A stretch of DNA of 64,000 nt from assembly GCF_900107195.1 (NCBI RefSeq), contig NZ_FNPB01000014.1, forward strand, positions 18,250-82,249, given 5' to 3'. The translations under genes were made by a program, and so were the position numbers. This document shows positions 8,130 to 18,414 of this stretch, piece after piece (position 1 is the stretch's first letter; the number at the start of each line of letters is the position of its first letter). Below the pieces are notes generated by a model, which worked only from the letters and a program-made list of their open reading frames with translations, was not told the DNA's origin and did not search any database. This DNA is from Halobellus clavatus. Lineage in GTDB: Archaea; Halobacteriota; Halobacteria; Halobacteriales; Haloferacaceae.

Positions 8130-10139
8130 ATGGAGCGGTTCCGAGACGCAGCGGGGTTCGACGACGTTCAATCTTTCCTCGTCGGCGTGCCAGCGCTGCT
8201 GCTCTCTGTCGCGGTGATCGCCTACGCTGTCGACTCGTATCTCCCGAAGCAACTGTTCACGAACCTCGTCCTCGGACTGTCGCTGACGGCGTATTTCCTC
8301 GCCCGCGCTCGACGGACGTGGGACGGAAAGACTGGGGCCTCCTATCCCCGCGTGCTCGCACTCGTTATGCTGAGTTTAGCGGCGCTCTCGGTCGTCTCGG
8401 TAGGATACGTCCAAGTCGTCTTCGACCGATGGCTTGAGACCGGCGCGTTCGTCGTCTACAACAATGTCGACATCATCATCGGTGCGTCGTTGATCGTCCT
8501 CGTGACGATCGTCACCGCCGATAAGTTCGGCTGGATCCTCGGTGCACTCGTCGTAGTGACGGTCATCTACGGCGTGGGCGGCCCGCAGCTCCCGAGTATC
8601 CTGGCTCACGGCGGCATCTCGTTGGAGACGATAATTTTCAAGAACACCATCTCCTTACAGGGGGTCTACGGGTTCCTCACCCAGATCGCAGCGACGTGGG
8701 TCGCGATATTCGTCATCTTCGCTGGGATCGTCCGAATGTTCGGCGGCTTCGATCTCATCCTCCAGCTCACCGAGCGACTCGAAGGTGCATTCAGTGGTGC
8801 CGTTCCGCAGACTGCTGTCGTCTCCAGTATGTTTATGGGAACGATGATGGGCGGTGCGGGCGTCAACGTGGCCGCCACCGGATCGTTCACCATCCCGCTG
8901 ATGCAAGAGCGCGGTATTCTCGGGAAGCACTCGGGTGCGATCGAATCCGTCGCCAGCACCGCCGGACAGGTGCTGCCGCCGATTATGGGATCGGCAGCGT
9001 TCATTATGTCTGATATCCTCGGAATTCCCTTCGCCGACGTTGCGATCGCCGCGACCATTCCAGCGATACTGTACTACTCGGTGACGAGCTACGGCGTCTA
9101 TCAGTGGTCGCTATGGTACGACTGGTCGGAGCGCGACGAGGCAAACGAAGAACAATCCGCCTCGGCGTCGGACACGGGAGTCGATATGGACGACACGTCC
9201 GAGGAACCCCGTTCCGTGTTCCTGCTCAAGAGCGCGCAGTTTCTCGTGCCGCTCGTTGTCCTGATTTACCTCCTGATCGTTCTGCGGTTCGGGCCACTGT
9301 ACAGCGGGATGTACACGATCCTGACGCTGTTTGGGACACGGCTCCTCTATCTGCTCTGGCGCGAAGGGGCGGGGGCCGGTGCCGTTCGTCAATACCTCGG
9401 CGAAATCGCCGCTGGACTCAGAGAAGGCGGTGCCTCGGCCGCCCCGTTCGTCGCGCTGCTCGCGGCGCTGGCAGTCGTCATCAACATCTTCAGTGCGACA
9501 GGTCTCACCAACCGGATCACGTTCGCACTGTCGGCGCTCACGGGGACCTCATTCGTCGGCATCCTCGTCATCAGTATGATCCTGGCCTTACTGTTTGGAC
9601 TCGGGATTCCGACGCCCGCGGCGTACCTGCTCGTCGCGACGATTATCGCGCCCGTCATCGTCGAACTCGCAACGCTCCAGGGCTTCGTCGTCGAACCGAT
9701 CGTCGCCCATATGTTCGTCTTCTACTATGCGCTGCTCTCGGCGATCACCCCACCGGTGGCGCTCGCTGTGGCGATGGCGATCACCATCTCGGGAGCCGAA
9801 TTCATCGAGACCGCCATCGAGTCACTGCGTCTCGGTGGTCCAACGTTCCTGATTCCGTTTATGTTCGTATTCAATCCAGAGTTGATCTTCTGGAGTTTCC
9901 CGGAAACGCCGATCGCGCTGGTCGTCCAGTTCGTCGCCCTGATGGTCGCGCTCTCGGTGACGATGGGAATCGAATTCGGACGGAAGCTCCCCAGTTACGA
10001 ACGGGCCTTTCGGGCGCTCCTGTTCCTGATCATCGCCTTCGGCCCGAGTCTCTTGGTACAGGTCGCAGGAGTTGGTGTATTCGCACTGACGGTCGCGATC
10101 CGTGGAGCCCTTCCCAAGGTCCGCTCGGCGCGGCAGTAA
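8130..10139 (+). CDS. TRAP transporter fused permease (4TM/12TM)
   Basis: 669 residues and almost entirely hydrophobic, combining the small and large membrane subunits in one chain as is usual for TAXI-TRAP systems. Glycine-rich family motifs are visible: FMGTMMGGAGVNVAATGSF, TAGQVLPPIMGSAAFIM and FGLGIPTPAAYLLVATIIAP. A hydrophilic acidic loop (NEEQSASASDTGVDMDDTSE) separates two blocks of membrane segments. It would drive ion-coupled uptake of the substrate captured by the preceding receptor. The 11-nt gap to the receptor gene indicates an operon. Confidence 0.93.
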   Translation: MERFRDAAGFDDVQSFLVGVPALLLSVAVIAYAVDSYLPKQLFTNLVLGLSLTAYFLARARRTWDGKTGASYPRVLALVMLSLAALSVVSVGYVQVVFDRWLETGAFVVYNNVDIIIGASLIVLVTIVTADKFGWILGALVVVTVIYGVGGPQLPSILAHGGISLETIIFKNTISLQGVYGFLTQIAATWVAIFVIFAGIVRMFGGFDLILQLTERLEGAFSGAVPQTAVVSSMFMGTMMGGAGVNVAATGSFTIPLMQERGILGKHSGAIESVASTAGQVLPPIMGSAAFIMSDILGIPFADVAIAATIPAILYYSVTSYGVYQWSLWYDWSERDEANEEQSASASDTGVDMDDTSEEPRSVFLLKSAQFLVPLVVLIYLLIVLRFGPLYSGMYTILTLFGTRLLYLLWREGAGAGAVRQYLGEIAAGLREGGASAAPFVALLAALAVVINIFSATGLTNRITFALSALTGTSFVGILVISMILALLFGLGIPTPAAYLLVATIIAPVIVELATLQGFVVEPIVAHMFVFYYALLSAITPPVALAVAMAITISGAEFIETAIESLRLGGPTFLIPFMFVFNPELIFWSFPETPIALVVQFVALMVALSVTMGIEFGRKLPSYERAFRALLFLIIAFGPSLLVQVAGVGVFALTVAIRGALPKVRSARQ

Positions 10140-10174
10140 GTACGTTTACCCCGCTGCTGACCCATTTTCCGGCG

Positions 10175-11473
10175 ATGCCACAGCGCCGAACGGTTCTGAG
10201 AGCCAGCCCTGCCGCCCTGCTGTGGCTCGCGGGCTGTGGGGGTCGCCGCGGCGAGTCGACGTCCACGGTCGAGTCGACCCCCGAAGAAGCGACCGAGCCC
10301 GCCTCGGGGCCCTACTGGTACACCCACCCCCAGCCGACTGGCAACCGGTTCGTGTCTGGGTCCGCGGACCTTCGGGACAGCGAGCCCGTTCGGTTCGCGG
10401 TCGACGCTCGCCCGGAGTGGCTGGTCGCCCATCCGGCACCGCGGGGGAGCTACTGGACCGTGAGTACAGCGGCTGGGACCGCGACCCGGTTCCAGGTCAC
10501 CGGTGGGAGGGTCGCCGACGAGATGCGCCTGCACCACCAGTCGCCCGAACGCCCGCCAGTCGTCGCCAGCGGTGGCGCAGCGCCGACGGTGCTCGACCAT
10601 CCTTCGAGTATGAGCCGGAATGGCGGCCAGATCGTCGCGTCCGGACCGGCGGGGACGCACAGACTGTACGTGGCTGCCAACGGGGACCTCGTCGTCGACG
10701 GCGACGAGCGCCATCGGCTGCCCGTCGAGGCCCCGACCGATGCCCGACCGGCCGCGGTCGGAGACGGCAGGTACGTCGTCTACGGGGACGTGACGGATCG
10801 CTACAGACACGGCGCACTCGGTGACCAACTGGAACCGTCGTCTCTGGTCGTGGTCGATCCGACGGACTCGAGGATAGTCGCTCGAACTGAACTCGATGCC
10901 CCGCTCGTCTTCGAGGGGCTCCAGCCGCTCGTGGCTGATCTCGACGGCGATGGCGAACCGGAGATCGTTACCACGATTGCCGACGCGGAACGCGGCGCAC
11001 GCATCGCCGTCTACTCGGTGGCCGGCGAGCGCATCGCGACCGGTCCCGTCGACGGCCCCGGCTGGCGACACCAGCTCGCGGTCGGCCCCTTCGGTCCCGA
11101 CGGCTCCACAGAACTCGCCGCCGTGTTGAAGCCGCACGTCACGCACAGACTGGAGTACTACCGGCTCGAGGACGGAGATCTGAGCGTTCGGGCAACCCTC
11201 GATGGAGTGTCTTCGCACGTGTACGGATCCCGCACTCTCGGTGGCGCCCTCGCGGCCGATCTCGACGGCGACGGGCGGGTGGAACTCCTCGTGCCAACGA
11301 CCGACCGTCGCCGGCTCGTGGCCGTGGCTCGCACGTCCGACGGAGCGCGGAGTCGATGGGAATGGGACCTCGAGACCTCGCTGACCAGCAACCTCACCGG
11401 CGTGGGCCTCGACGGCGGCGGTCTCGCGGTGGGTGCGGCCACGGCCACCGACGTCTTCGTCTGGTCAGCGTGA
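10175..11473 (+). CDS. lipoprotein with FG-GAP/VCBS-like repeats
   Basis: 432 residues from ATG 10175. The long upstream extension of this frame lies inside the permease gene and is not coding. QRRTVLRASPAALLWLAGC gives a Tat-like signal with lipobox cysteine at residue 21, followed by a Glu/Ser/Thr-rich linker. Calcium-binding-like DLDGDGEPEIV and DLDGDGRVELLVP repeats suggest an FG-GAP/VCBS beta-propeller outside the cell. A TTTACC box about 30 nt upstream could give it its own promoter. Function unknown. Its place 35 nt after the TRAP permease may be incidental, or it may be an accessory surface protein. Confidence 0.75.
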   Translation: MPQRRTVLRASPAALLWLAGCGGRRGESTSTVESTPEEATEPASGPYWYTHPQPTGNRFVSGSADLRDSEPVRFAVDARPEWLVAHPAPRGSYWTVSTAAGTATRFQVTGGRVADEMRLHHQSPERPPVVASGGAAPTVLDHPSSMSRNGGQIVASGPAGTHRLYVAANGDLVVDGDERHRLPVEAPTDARPAAVGDGRYVVYGDVTDRYRHGALGDQLEPSSLVVVDPTDSRIVARTELDAPLVFEGLQPLVADLDGDGEPEIVTTIADAERGARIAVYSVAGERIATGPVDGPGWRHQLAVGPFGPDGSTELAAVLKPHVTHRLEYYRLEDGDLSVRATLDGVSSHVYGSRTLGGALAADLDGDGRVELLVPTTDRRRLVAVARTSDGARSRWEWDLETSLTSNLTGVGLDGGGLAVGAATATDVFVWSA

Positions 11474-11665
11474 CGCGGTCCCGCCGAGAGCGGCGTGACG
11501 AGACCGGGTCTCGCGGGTCGCGTGGTGTCATCGACGCCTTCGTGCCGGTGAGGTCCGGCGGGAGCGTCCATTCCCCGATTTCCGAAGCGAGAGAGGCGAT
11601 TCCTGACCTGAATGCACCCGGCCGCCGCCACACAGCCCAAGGCCCTCGATGCCGTATTCAGTAAT

Positions 11666-11992
11666 ATGCCGACTGTCGAGTACGACGGGGAGGAGATCGA
11701 CTGTGCGTCCGGCGAGCGGCTGCGGGACGTGTTACTGGCGGCCGACGCGTCCGTCCACAACGGCCCTCGGGCGGTCTCGTGTCACGGACACGGGAGCTGT
11801 GGCACGTGTGCGGTCGAGATCCGCGGCGACGCCGGCGAACCGACGCGTCGGGAACGGCTGCGGCTGTCGATCCCGCCCCACGACCCCGACTCGGGCTTGC
11901 GGCTGGCGTGTCAGGTGCGCGTGACCGACGACCTCGCTGTCGAGAAGCACGACGGATTCTGGGGCGAGCAGAAACGAACGACGGAGTCCTGA
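11666..11992 (+). CDS. 2Fe-2S ferredoxin, plant type
   Basis: 108 residues from ATG 11666; an upstream ATG at 11612 adds 18 non-conserved residues. Cluster ligands are Cys39, Cys45 and Cys48 (SCHGHGSCGTCAVEI) plus Cys82 (LACQVRV), the C-x5-C-x2-C pattern with a distal cysteine that binds a 2Fe-2S cluster. It is shorter than the abundant haloarchaeal ferredoxin of about 129 residues and lacks that protein's N-terminal acidic insert. It is therefore a minor electron carrier whose redox partner is not evident here. The next small gene follows after 2 nt. Confidence 0.88.
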   Translation: MPTVEYDGEEIDCASGERLRDVLLAADASVHNGPRAVSCHGHGSCGTCAVEIRGDAGEPTRRERLRLSIPPHDPDSGLRLACQVRVTDDLAVEKHDGFWGEQKRTTES

Positions 11993-11994
11993 AG

Positions 11995-12267
11995 ATGGCG
12001 TCATCGCCGCCGCTGCCGCCGGATGTTCAGGCCGCGCTCACACAACTCCTCGACGCCGCGGCGACCCACGTCGCCGAGGGTGAACCCGAGCGCGCCGACG
12101 AGCTGCTGGATACCGTCGAGTCGGTCACGGCGAACAAGGTTCCCACGGACGCGGAGCGGGAGCGATTATTGCGTGGGTGTGAGACGGTTCGAGCGACGCT
12201 CGAAGTCGACGACGAGACAGCCGAAGGGTATCTCCGGGCGATGCGACGGCGAGTCGACGGCGAGTGA
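11995..12267 (+). CDS. small conserved haloarchaeal protein, function unknown
   Basis: 90 residues, acidic and helical, with phrases such as VQAALTQLLDAAATHVAEGE and RADELLDTVESVTANKVP. No catalytic motif is visible. The ATG lies 2 nt after the ferredoxin stop, so the two are very likely co-transcribed. The amphipathic helices look like a small helical-bundle or TPR-like protein. I do not recognise the family. Confidence 0.7.
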   Translation: MASSPPLPPDVQAALTQLLDAAATHVAEGEPERADELLDTVESVTANKVPTDAERERLLRGCETVRATLEVDDETAEGYLRAMRRRVDGE

Positions 12268-12276
12268 TCGGTCGGC

Positions 12277-13218
12277 TCACCGGGGGTACGGCTCATCCAG
12301 CGACTGGGCCCGTCGGAGTTCCGATTGGACTTCGCCCCATGCGACGGGGGGGTCCGCCGCCTCGATCACGTCTCGAAACGACGCGATGCGGTCCGCGTAT
12401 TGCGCACGCCACGCTGACTCGGCACCGCCTTCGAGCCGCTCGCGGATCGCGCCCGCCCGTGACTCGATCTCCGTGAGGCGCCGCTCGATCTCGCTCCCGT
12501 ACGCCTCACCGACGCCGTCCCGCGTGGCCATCGTCTGGAGCTCAGCGAGTTCGCTCCGGAGATCCGCCACCAGAAGCGAGAGCAGTTCCAGTCGAAGCAC
12601 GCCGTCGACCCACGCCTCGGCGCTCTCGACGTCCTCACCCGCAACGGTGTCGAGCGTGTCTTCGACGACATCGACATCCTCTTCGATGCCCCGCCGCCGG
12701 CGGTCGGGGTCGGCGAGCCAGGCCTCGAAGTCGTCGAGGTCCAATTGTAGTTGATCGGCCTGCTGTTGCGCCTCTCGGGCGTCGGCGGCGATCTCGCGGA
12801 GTTCGACGACCGATTCGTAGACCGACTCGACGGTGTCCGCGGGGGTCGAAACGCTCGCGAGGGCCGATCCGAGTCGGTCCACCCGAGACGCGGCCGCGTC
12901 GAGCGTCGAGCGATACTGTTCGAGGCGTGCCGCGACGACGTCGATGTCGTCGTACGCGGCCGCGGCCGCCATCGCGTCGTCGAGTGCCGACGCTGCCAGT
13001 TCGACGCGGGTCTCCGCTGTCGCCAGGCGTTTCGCGACGTCCGAAACGGTCGCTTCGATGCCCGCTTGCGTCACGTGGCCGTCCTCGGTGACGTGGTCGA
13101 GTGCTGATCGGACGTCCTCGGGATCGCGTGTCGGGTCGGCCGCGACGATCGCGTCTACCGCCTCCTCCGTCGACTGCCCGATCACCGCGCGCCGACGCTC
13201 GTCTCGGTTCGTCGTCAT
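12277..13218 (-). CDS. acidic coiled-coil protein, haloarchaeal, function unknown
   Basis: 313 residues dominated by long helices rich in Glu, Ala, Arg and Asp, with coiled-coil patterning over most of the chain, for example LATAETRVELAASALDDAM and QQQADQLQLDLDDFEAWL. No signal peptide, membrane segment or catalytic motif is seen. The N-terminal 60 residues look like a separate small helical domain. It is convergent with the small gene before it and divergent from pstS. A structural or scaffolding role is possible, but nothing in the sequence identifies one. Confidence 0.72.
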   Translation of the reverse strand: MTTNRDERRRAVIGQSTEEAVDAIVAADPTRDPEDVRSALDHVTEDGHVTQAGIEATVSDVAKRLATAETRVELAASALDDAMAAAAAYDDIDVVAARLEQYRSTLDAAASRVDRLGSALASVSTPADTVESVYESVVELREIAADAREAQQQADQLQLDLDDFEAWLADPDRRRRGIEEDVDVVEDTLDTVAGEDVESAEAWVDGVLRLELLSLLVADLRSELAELQTMATRDGVGEAYGSEIERRLTEIESRAGAIRERLEGGAESAWRAQYADRIASFRDVIEAADPPVAWGEVQSELRRAQSLDEPYPR

Positions 13219-13364
13219 CGGTGGGTCGGTCTCGGCGGGAGGGTTTCGGTCCTGCTATGAGGCGTACGGGGGGATATATAGCGATATCGAGCGGTCTGTG
13301 GAGATACGTCTTGGAGGGGAGCGATCCGGACGGGAACCGTCGGGACCCGACTGCTGGATATCCC

Positions 13365-13373
13365 TATTATAAA
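13365..13373 (+). promoter_or_regulatory. TATA box of the pst operon
   Basis: TATTATAAA lies about 34-42 nt upstream of the pstS ATG at 13407 and is the strongest TATA-like element in the gap. An 8-bp palindrome CGATATCG (13282-13289) further upstream might be a phosphate-response site, but I cannot support that from sequence. Confidence 0.6.
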
Positions 13374-13406
13374 CCACTTTTGCGTGAAGTCGGATGCATC
13401 CAGGTG

Positions 13407-14606
13407 ATGACGCGCGAATCAGAGCGCTTCGGAGACCGCGTATCACGTCGGAAATTCCTCGTCGCGTCCGGGGCTATCGGAGTGACCGGCATCGCCGGTT
13501 GTTCCTCTCAGTCGGGGTCGGAGACCGAGACTGAGGGATCGTCGGGAGAAGACGCATCGACGTCGGGATCGACCCAGTCTCAGTCCGGGTCCTCGAGTTC
13601 GAGCGACGGCCCGTCGATGCTTACCGCCGAGGGATCGTCGACGGTCTATCCCATCGCGAACAAGGGGAGTTCCTACTGGAACTCGAACGCGCCGCCGAGC
13701 GACGGGGAGTACTGGGGGTCGAACCCCGAAGAGGGTAATACGGTCCCGGGCTGGGAGGCGCTCGGCGAACCGGATATGCGGCTGGCCGACTACTTCGCGA
13801 GCCTCTACGGCTTCGAGCCGAGCGGCGAGCAGGCGACGCCGCCGTTCCCGACGAGCATCGGGCTGAGCCACTCGGGGACCGGGTGTCAGTCCGTCGTCGA
13901 CGGCCTCGTCGACATCGGCAACTCCTCGGGCCCGATCACGGCCGAACTGGGGTGGAGTGAGAGCAAAGCCGAAGAGGAGGTCGTCGACCACGTGCTGGGC
14001 CGCGACGGCCAGCCGGTCGTCGTCAGCGGCGACGTCTACGACAACGGCGTCCAGCAGCTCACCGGTGAGGAGGTCAGGCAGATCTACCAAGACGAGATCA
14101 CCAACTGGAGCGAGGTCGGCGGCCCCGACCAGGAGATCTACGTTATCGGCCGCGCGGAGGGCTCCGGCACAGACACCTCGTTCCGCCTGAATATGCTCGG
14201 CAGCGCCGACGCGCCGATGCCGGGTGTCAACACCCGTTTCGGCCAGAACCAGCAGGTCGCGACGGCCGTCGCCCAGAACGAGGGCGCGATCGCGTATATG
14301 GCGCTGGCGTTCACGAGCGAGTCGGCGCCGCCGATCGCGATCAACTTCGAGGGAACTGTGTACGAGCCCGACCGCGACGCCGAGAACACGATCTTCGACT
14401 CCGATTACCCCCTCAACCGCGATCTCCACCAGTACACGAAGATCACCGACGAAACGCCGGAGGGGACCGATATGCGCGAAGCAGCGTTTATGAATATGTT
14501 CCTGACTGACTTCGGTCAGCAGGTGTTCGTCGAGGCGAACAACTACATCCCGCTGCCGACGAGCGACATCGAGTCCGAGAAGGCGAAACTGCCCGAGCAG
14601 ATGTAG
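13407..14606 (+). CDS. pstS: phosphate ABC transporter substrate-binding protein PstS, Tat lipoprotein
   Basis: 399 residues from ATG 13407, placed by the TATA box upstream and the Tat motif SRRKFLVASGAIG with lipobox cysteine 32. A long Ser/Glu spacer precedes the binding domain. Phosphate-loop blocks are visible: TAEGSSTVYPI, then SHSGTGCQSVVDGLVDIGNS and GRAEGSGTDTSFR. It captures inorganic phosphate outside the membrane for PstCAB. First gene of a five-gene module ordered S-C-A-B-U. Confidence 0.95.
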   Translation: MTRESERFGDRVSRRKFLVASGAIGVTGIAGCSSQSGSETETEGSSGEDASTSGSTQSQSGSSSSSDGPSMLTAEGSSTVYPIANKGSSYWNSNAPPSDGEYWGSNPEEGNTVPGWEALGEPDMRLADYFASLYGFEPSGEQATPPFPTSIGLSHSGTGCQSVVDGLVDIGNSSGPITAELGWSESKAEEEVVDHVLGRDGQPVVVSGDVYDNGVQQLTGEEVRQIYQDEITNWSEVGGPDQEIYVIGRAEGSGTDTSFRLNMLGSADAPMPGVNTRFGQNQQVATAVAQNEGAIAYMALAFTSESAPPIAINFEGTVYEPDRDAENTIFDSDYPLNRDLHQYTKITDETPEGTDMREAAFMNMFLTDFGQQVFVEANNYIPLPTSDIESEKAKLPEQM

Positions 14607-14683
14607 GGTCGCTCGGTTCGACTGCGGACACACTCCACCGCCTCGTCCCTTCACCATTCATTCAATGCATACACAGAGCAACG

Positions 14684-15811
14684 ATGGCACAAGCGGCTGA
14701 GACAGAGACGGGCGCTGAGACGCTCGCACGGCACGTCCGACGGTTCCGCGAGTTCCTCGCGACGACTGATCGAGAAGCGCTCGCCGTCGTCGGTGTGATG
14801 TCGCTCGCGCTCCTGAGCGCGTTCGTCGGATTCCTCCTCGTATCGGCCTACACGATTGTCCCCTTCGCAGTCTTTCTGGGGGCGGCGGGGTACGGCTGGA
14901 TCCGCTATCAAGGACTCACGGCGAGACTGCTTATGCTGACGATGACGGTCTCGACGATCGTCATCCTGCTGTTGATCATCACGTTCATCTTCTACGAGTC
15001 GGTCCCCGTTCTCGTCTACGAGAGCACGACGGTCCTCGGTGTCTCCGTGCCGGGCCTCAGGATGTTCACCCAGCCCAACTGGGACGCGGTTTCGTCGCCG
15101 ATCCGGTACTCGATGGTCCCGATGATCCACGGGACGGTGATGGTCACCGTCATCGCGACAGTCGTCGCCGCCCCGCTCGGGATCGCTGCGGCGCTGTTCC
15201 TCTCGGAGATCGCTCCCGCGCCCGTTCGCGAGTTCGTCAAGCCCGGAGTCGAGATCCTCGCTGGGATCCCCTCGATCGTCTACGGGTTCATCGGCTTCAC
15301 GGTCCTGAGTCCGTGGGCCTCCGATCAGTTCCGGATCCTCGGACAGGGGACGTACCTGTTCGTCGGCGTCGTCGTCGGGCTGATGGCGCTCCCGACGATC
15401 GTCTCCGTTGCGGAGGATGCGCTCAACACCGTGCCTGAGTCGATGAAGAGCGGGTCGCTCGCGGTCGGAACGACCGACTGGCAGACGATGACCTCGATCA
15501 CGCTCCCGGCGGCCTTCTCGGGCGTGTCGGCCGCGGTCCTGCTCGGGGTGGGCCGAGCGATCGGGGAGACGATGGCCGCGACGGTGATGCTCCGCGGCGT
15601 TCCTCGGATCACCGACCCGCTGTACAACGTCTTCTACGGCCAGGAGACGCTCACGTCGCTGATCGCGCGGAACTACGGCGAGGCCGACGGCCTCCAGATG
15701 GACGCGCTGTTCGTCGCCGGCGTGATCCTCTTCGTCACCGTCCTCGTCATCTCGATCGGATCGCAGTACATCGAGTGGCGGATGCGAAAGAAGTTCGGAG
15801 GCGACGTCTGA
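14684..15811 (+). CDS. pstC: phosphate ABC transporter permease PstC
   Basis: 375 residues with about eight membrane segments. The binding-protein-dependent permease region has EILAGIPSIVYGFIGF and the EAA-like loop AEDALNTVPESMKSGSLAVG, and ends near VGRAIGETMAATVM. An N-terminal pair of helices (residues 30-95) precedes the usual core. Its stop TGA overlaps the pstA ATG by one base, indicating translational coupling. Together with PstA it forms the membrane channel for phosphate. Confidence 0.95.
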   Translation: MAQAAETETGAETLARHVRRFREFLATTDREALAVVGVMSLALLSAFVGFLLVSAYTIVPFAVFLGAAGYGWIRYQGLTARLLMLTMTVSTIVILLLIITFIFYESVPVLVYESTTVLGVSVPGLRMFTQPNWDAVSSPIRYSMVPMIHGTVMVTVIATVVAAPLGIAAALFLSEIAPAPVREFVKPGVEILAGIPSIVYGFIGFTVLSPWASDQFRILGQGTYLFVGVVVGLMALPTIVSVAEDALNTVPESMKSGSLAVGTTDWQTMTSITLPAAFSGVSAAVLLGVGRAIGETMAATVMLRGVPRITDPLYNVFYGQETLTSLIARNYGEADGLQMDALFVAGVILFVTVLVISIGSQYIEWRMRKKFGGDV

Positions 15812-17445
15812 TGTCGGGCGCCACGCGGACGCGACTGATCCGCTCGAACACCACCACCGCGGTCGCCGTCGCAGCGATTTCGATCGGCATCGCGGCAGTG
15901 CTCTTCGGACTCGGATTCGCCGCGATGTTCGAGCTGATCGCGCTCACGGGGACGCTCGTTGGATTCCCGACGCTGACGCTGCTCGGCGCGCTCCTCGTCG
16001 TGCAGGGCGGCGCAGTCGTGACGTTCGGTCTCGGCTCTCGGTTCAGTGTGGTAGAGACGAACCCGCGGCCGGACGCGGGCGCGGTCGCCGCCGTGGTGTT
16101 CGCGCTCGTGTGGTTCGTCGGCGGCGGAATCGTCGCGTCGCAACTGTTCGGCCTCGGGCTCGTCGGCTGGCTACCCGCCGCCCTCCTCACCGGCGGGGTC
16201 GGGTTCGCCGTCACGGTGCTCCCCGGCGAGGATATCGGCTCGACGGCACCCGCGGGCGCGGTGGCGGTCCTCACGGGACTCGTGTTCCTGAGCGACCTCG
16301 TCGGCGCCCAGTCGGTGTGGGGCCTCGGCTGGGAACAGCAGGCGTCGCTGACGGCCGAGTTCATGATCCCGGTGCTGACGGTCTTCTGCGCGCTGCTCAC
16401 TGGGTGGGCGGCCGCGAAGGCTTACGGCGGGTTCGGCGCTCGCGGCCGGCGCGCCGGTGCCTACCTCCTGATATATCTCAACGCCGGCGCGATCGTGACA
16501 GTGCTGTTTTCCCTCGTCGCGTTCACCCTGTTCAAGGGGCTCCCCGGCCTGTTCCGGGGCGTCGCGGTCGGCGCGGGCGTCGGCCCGCAGTCGACGATCT
16601 CGCTGTTCGGCTTCGGGTTCTCGTTCTCGCTGCCGGTCGCCTGGCCGTTCGTGATGAACGGCGTCGGCCTCCTCAACGAATTCAACGGCGTCCTCCCGGC
16701 GATCGTAGGGACGTTCTGGCTCGTCGTGGGGGCAGTGCTGTTCGCCGTGCCCCTCGGCGTCGGCGCGGCGATCTTCCTCACCGAATACGCCGAACGCGGC
16801 CGCTTCACGCAGGTCGTCGAGGTGGCGACCAACGGGCTGTGGAGCACCCCGAGCATCGTCTTCGGCCTGTTCGGGTTCGCGTTCCTCATCCCGCGGTTCG
16901 GCAACGGGAAATCACTGCTCTCTGGGATGCTGACGCTCGGGTTCATGCTCTTGCCGCTGGTCGTCATCACCAGCCGCGAGGCGATGCTCGCGGTGCCCGA
17001 CGAGTACCGCGACGCGAGCGCGGCGCTCGGCGTGACCAAGTGGCAGACGATCCGCAGCGTCGTGCTCCCGGCCGCACTTCCCGGCGTCGTCACCGGCGTC
17101 ATCCTCGGCGTCGGCCGGATCGCCGGCGAAACCGCCCCCATCCTCCTGACGATGGCCGGCGGAGTGTTCGTTCCCGGGAGCCAGACCGCGAACGTCCTCG
17201 GCGGCTTCCAGTTCACCGCGTCGCCGCCGTTCGTGGCGAACCCCCAACTCTTAGAAGCGACTTCGGCCCTCCCCTATCAACTCTATGCGCTCATCACTGC
17301 AGGCGTCGGCGCATCCGGGAACGTCGGCAACCCCGACGAGTTCCGGTGGGCGACGGCGCTCGTCCTGCTCGCTGTCGTGCTGTCGTTCTACGCGGTCGGA
17401 ATCGTGACGCGGTACTACTTCCGGAGGAGACTGAACTATGAGTGA
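15811..17445 (+). CDS. pstA: phosphate ABC transporter permease PstA, long form
   Basis: 544 residues starting at ATG 15811, which overlaps the pstC stop as TGATG. The conserved permease core occupies roughly the last 290 residues ([54 protein letters not shown]). Ahead of it is an extra hydrophobic region of about 240 residues with around six membrane segments, so the protein is nearly twice the bacterial PstA length. I believe this long form is common in haloarchaea. The role of the extension is not known to me. Its 3' end overlaps pstB by 8 nt. Confidence 0.94.
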   Translation: MSGATRTRLIRSNTTTAVAVAAISIGIAAVLFGLGFAAMFELIALTGTLVGFPTLTLLGALLVVQGGAVVTFGLGSRFSVVETNPRPDAGAVAAVVFALVWFVGGGIVASQLFGLGLVGWLPAALLTGGVGFAVTVLPGEDIGSTAPAGAVAVLTGLVFLSDLVGAQSVWGLGWEQQASLTAEFMIPVLTVFCALLTGWAAAKAYGGFGARGRRAGAYLLIYLNAGAIVTVLFSLVAFTLFKGLPGLFRGVAVGAGVGPQSTISLFGFGFSFSLPVAWPFVMNGVGLLNEFNGVLPAIVGTFWLVVGAVLFAVPLGVGAAIFLTEYAERGRFTQVVEVATNGLWSTPSIVFGLFGFAFLIPRFGNGKSLLSGMLTLGFMLLPLVVITSREAMLAVPDEYRDASAALGVTKWQTIRSVVLPAALPGVVTGVILGVGRIAGETAPILLTMAGGVFVPGSQTANVLGGFQFTASPPFVANPQLLEATSALPYQLYALITAGVGASGNVGNPDEFRWATALVLLAVVLSFYAVGIVTRYYFRRRLNYE

Positions 17446-18346
17446 AATCGAATCCCCACAGAAAGGGGCTGAGACGGCGCAGCCACGCCAGACGACGACC
17501 GGCGAATCGGACGAACAGCTACGCGCGGAGTGGACCGACTACGACTTCGACGGCGAGGCGAAACTCGCCGTCGAGGACCTGGACGTTCATTACGGCGACG
17601 AGCACGCGCTCAAAGGCGTCTCGATGGACATTCCCGAACGGAGCGTCACGGCGCTCATCGGCCCCTCCGGCTGCGGGAAATCGACGTACCTGCGCTGTCT
17701 CAACCGGATGAACGACCGGATCAACTCGGCCCGCGTCGATGGCTCGGTTCAGTTGGACGAGAACGAACTCTACCAGGAGGGCGTCGATCTGGTCGAACTC
17801 CGCAAGCGCGTCGGGATGGTGTTCCAGTCACCGAACCCGTTCCCGAAGTCGATCCGGGAGAACATCTCGTACGGGCCGCGCAAGCACGGGACCATCGACA
17901 CCGGACTCCTCGCACGACTGTTCGGACGGAGCGACGAGGAGAGTGAGGAGCGACTCGTCGAGCGCTCGCTCAGGCAGGCGGCGCTGTGGGACGAAGTCAA
18001 GGATCGACTCGACGACAACGCGCTCGGTCTCTCGGGTGGTCAACAGCAGCGACTCTGTATCGCCCGCGCGCTGGCGACGGATCCAGAAGTCCTGCTGATG
18101 GACGAGCCTGCGTCGGCGCTGGATCCGATCGCGACCTCGAAGATCGAGGAACTCATACACGAACTCTCCCGCGAGTACACGGTCGTCATCGTCACGCACA
18201 ACATGCAGCAGGCCGAGCGGATCTCCGATCAGACTGCGGTGTTTCTCACCGGCGGCAGGCTTGCGGAATACGGCCGCACCGAGCAGATTTTCGCGGATCC
18301 ACAGAGCCAGCGCGTCGACGACTACATCAGTGGGAAGTTCGGCTGA
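17438..18346 (+). CDS. pstB: phosphate ABC transporter ATP-binding protein PstB
   Basis: 302 residues. Walker [10 protein letters not shown] (75-83), ABC signature LSGGQQQ (198-204) and Walker B LLMDEP (219-224) are intact. The PstB-typical CLNRMNDRI and [13 protein letters not shown] segments are present. The first 40 residues are an acidic, poorly conserved extension. It hydrolyses ATP to power uptake through PstCA. A short insert around [16 protein letters not shown] lies between the Q-loop and the signature. Confidence 0.96.
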   Translation: MSEIESPQKGAETAQPRQTTTGESDEQLRAEWTDYDFDGEAKLAVEDLDVHYGDEHALKGVSMDIPERSVTALIGPSGCGKSTYLRCLNRMNDRINSARVDGSVQLDENELYQEGVDLVELRKRVGMVFQSPNPFPKSIRENISYGPRKHGTIDTGLLARLFGRSDEESEERLVERSLRQAALWDEVKDRLDDNALGLSGGQQQRLCIARALATDPEVLLMDEPASALDPIATSKIEELIHELSREYTVVIVTHNMQQAERISDQTAVFLTGGRLAEYGRTEQIFADPQSQRVDDYISGKFG

Positions 18347-18414
18347 GACGTCCGCAGCACCGCAGGGTCGGAGTCGAACAGGCCGACGAGCGCGCCACGT
18401 CTATCCGCACACAG

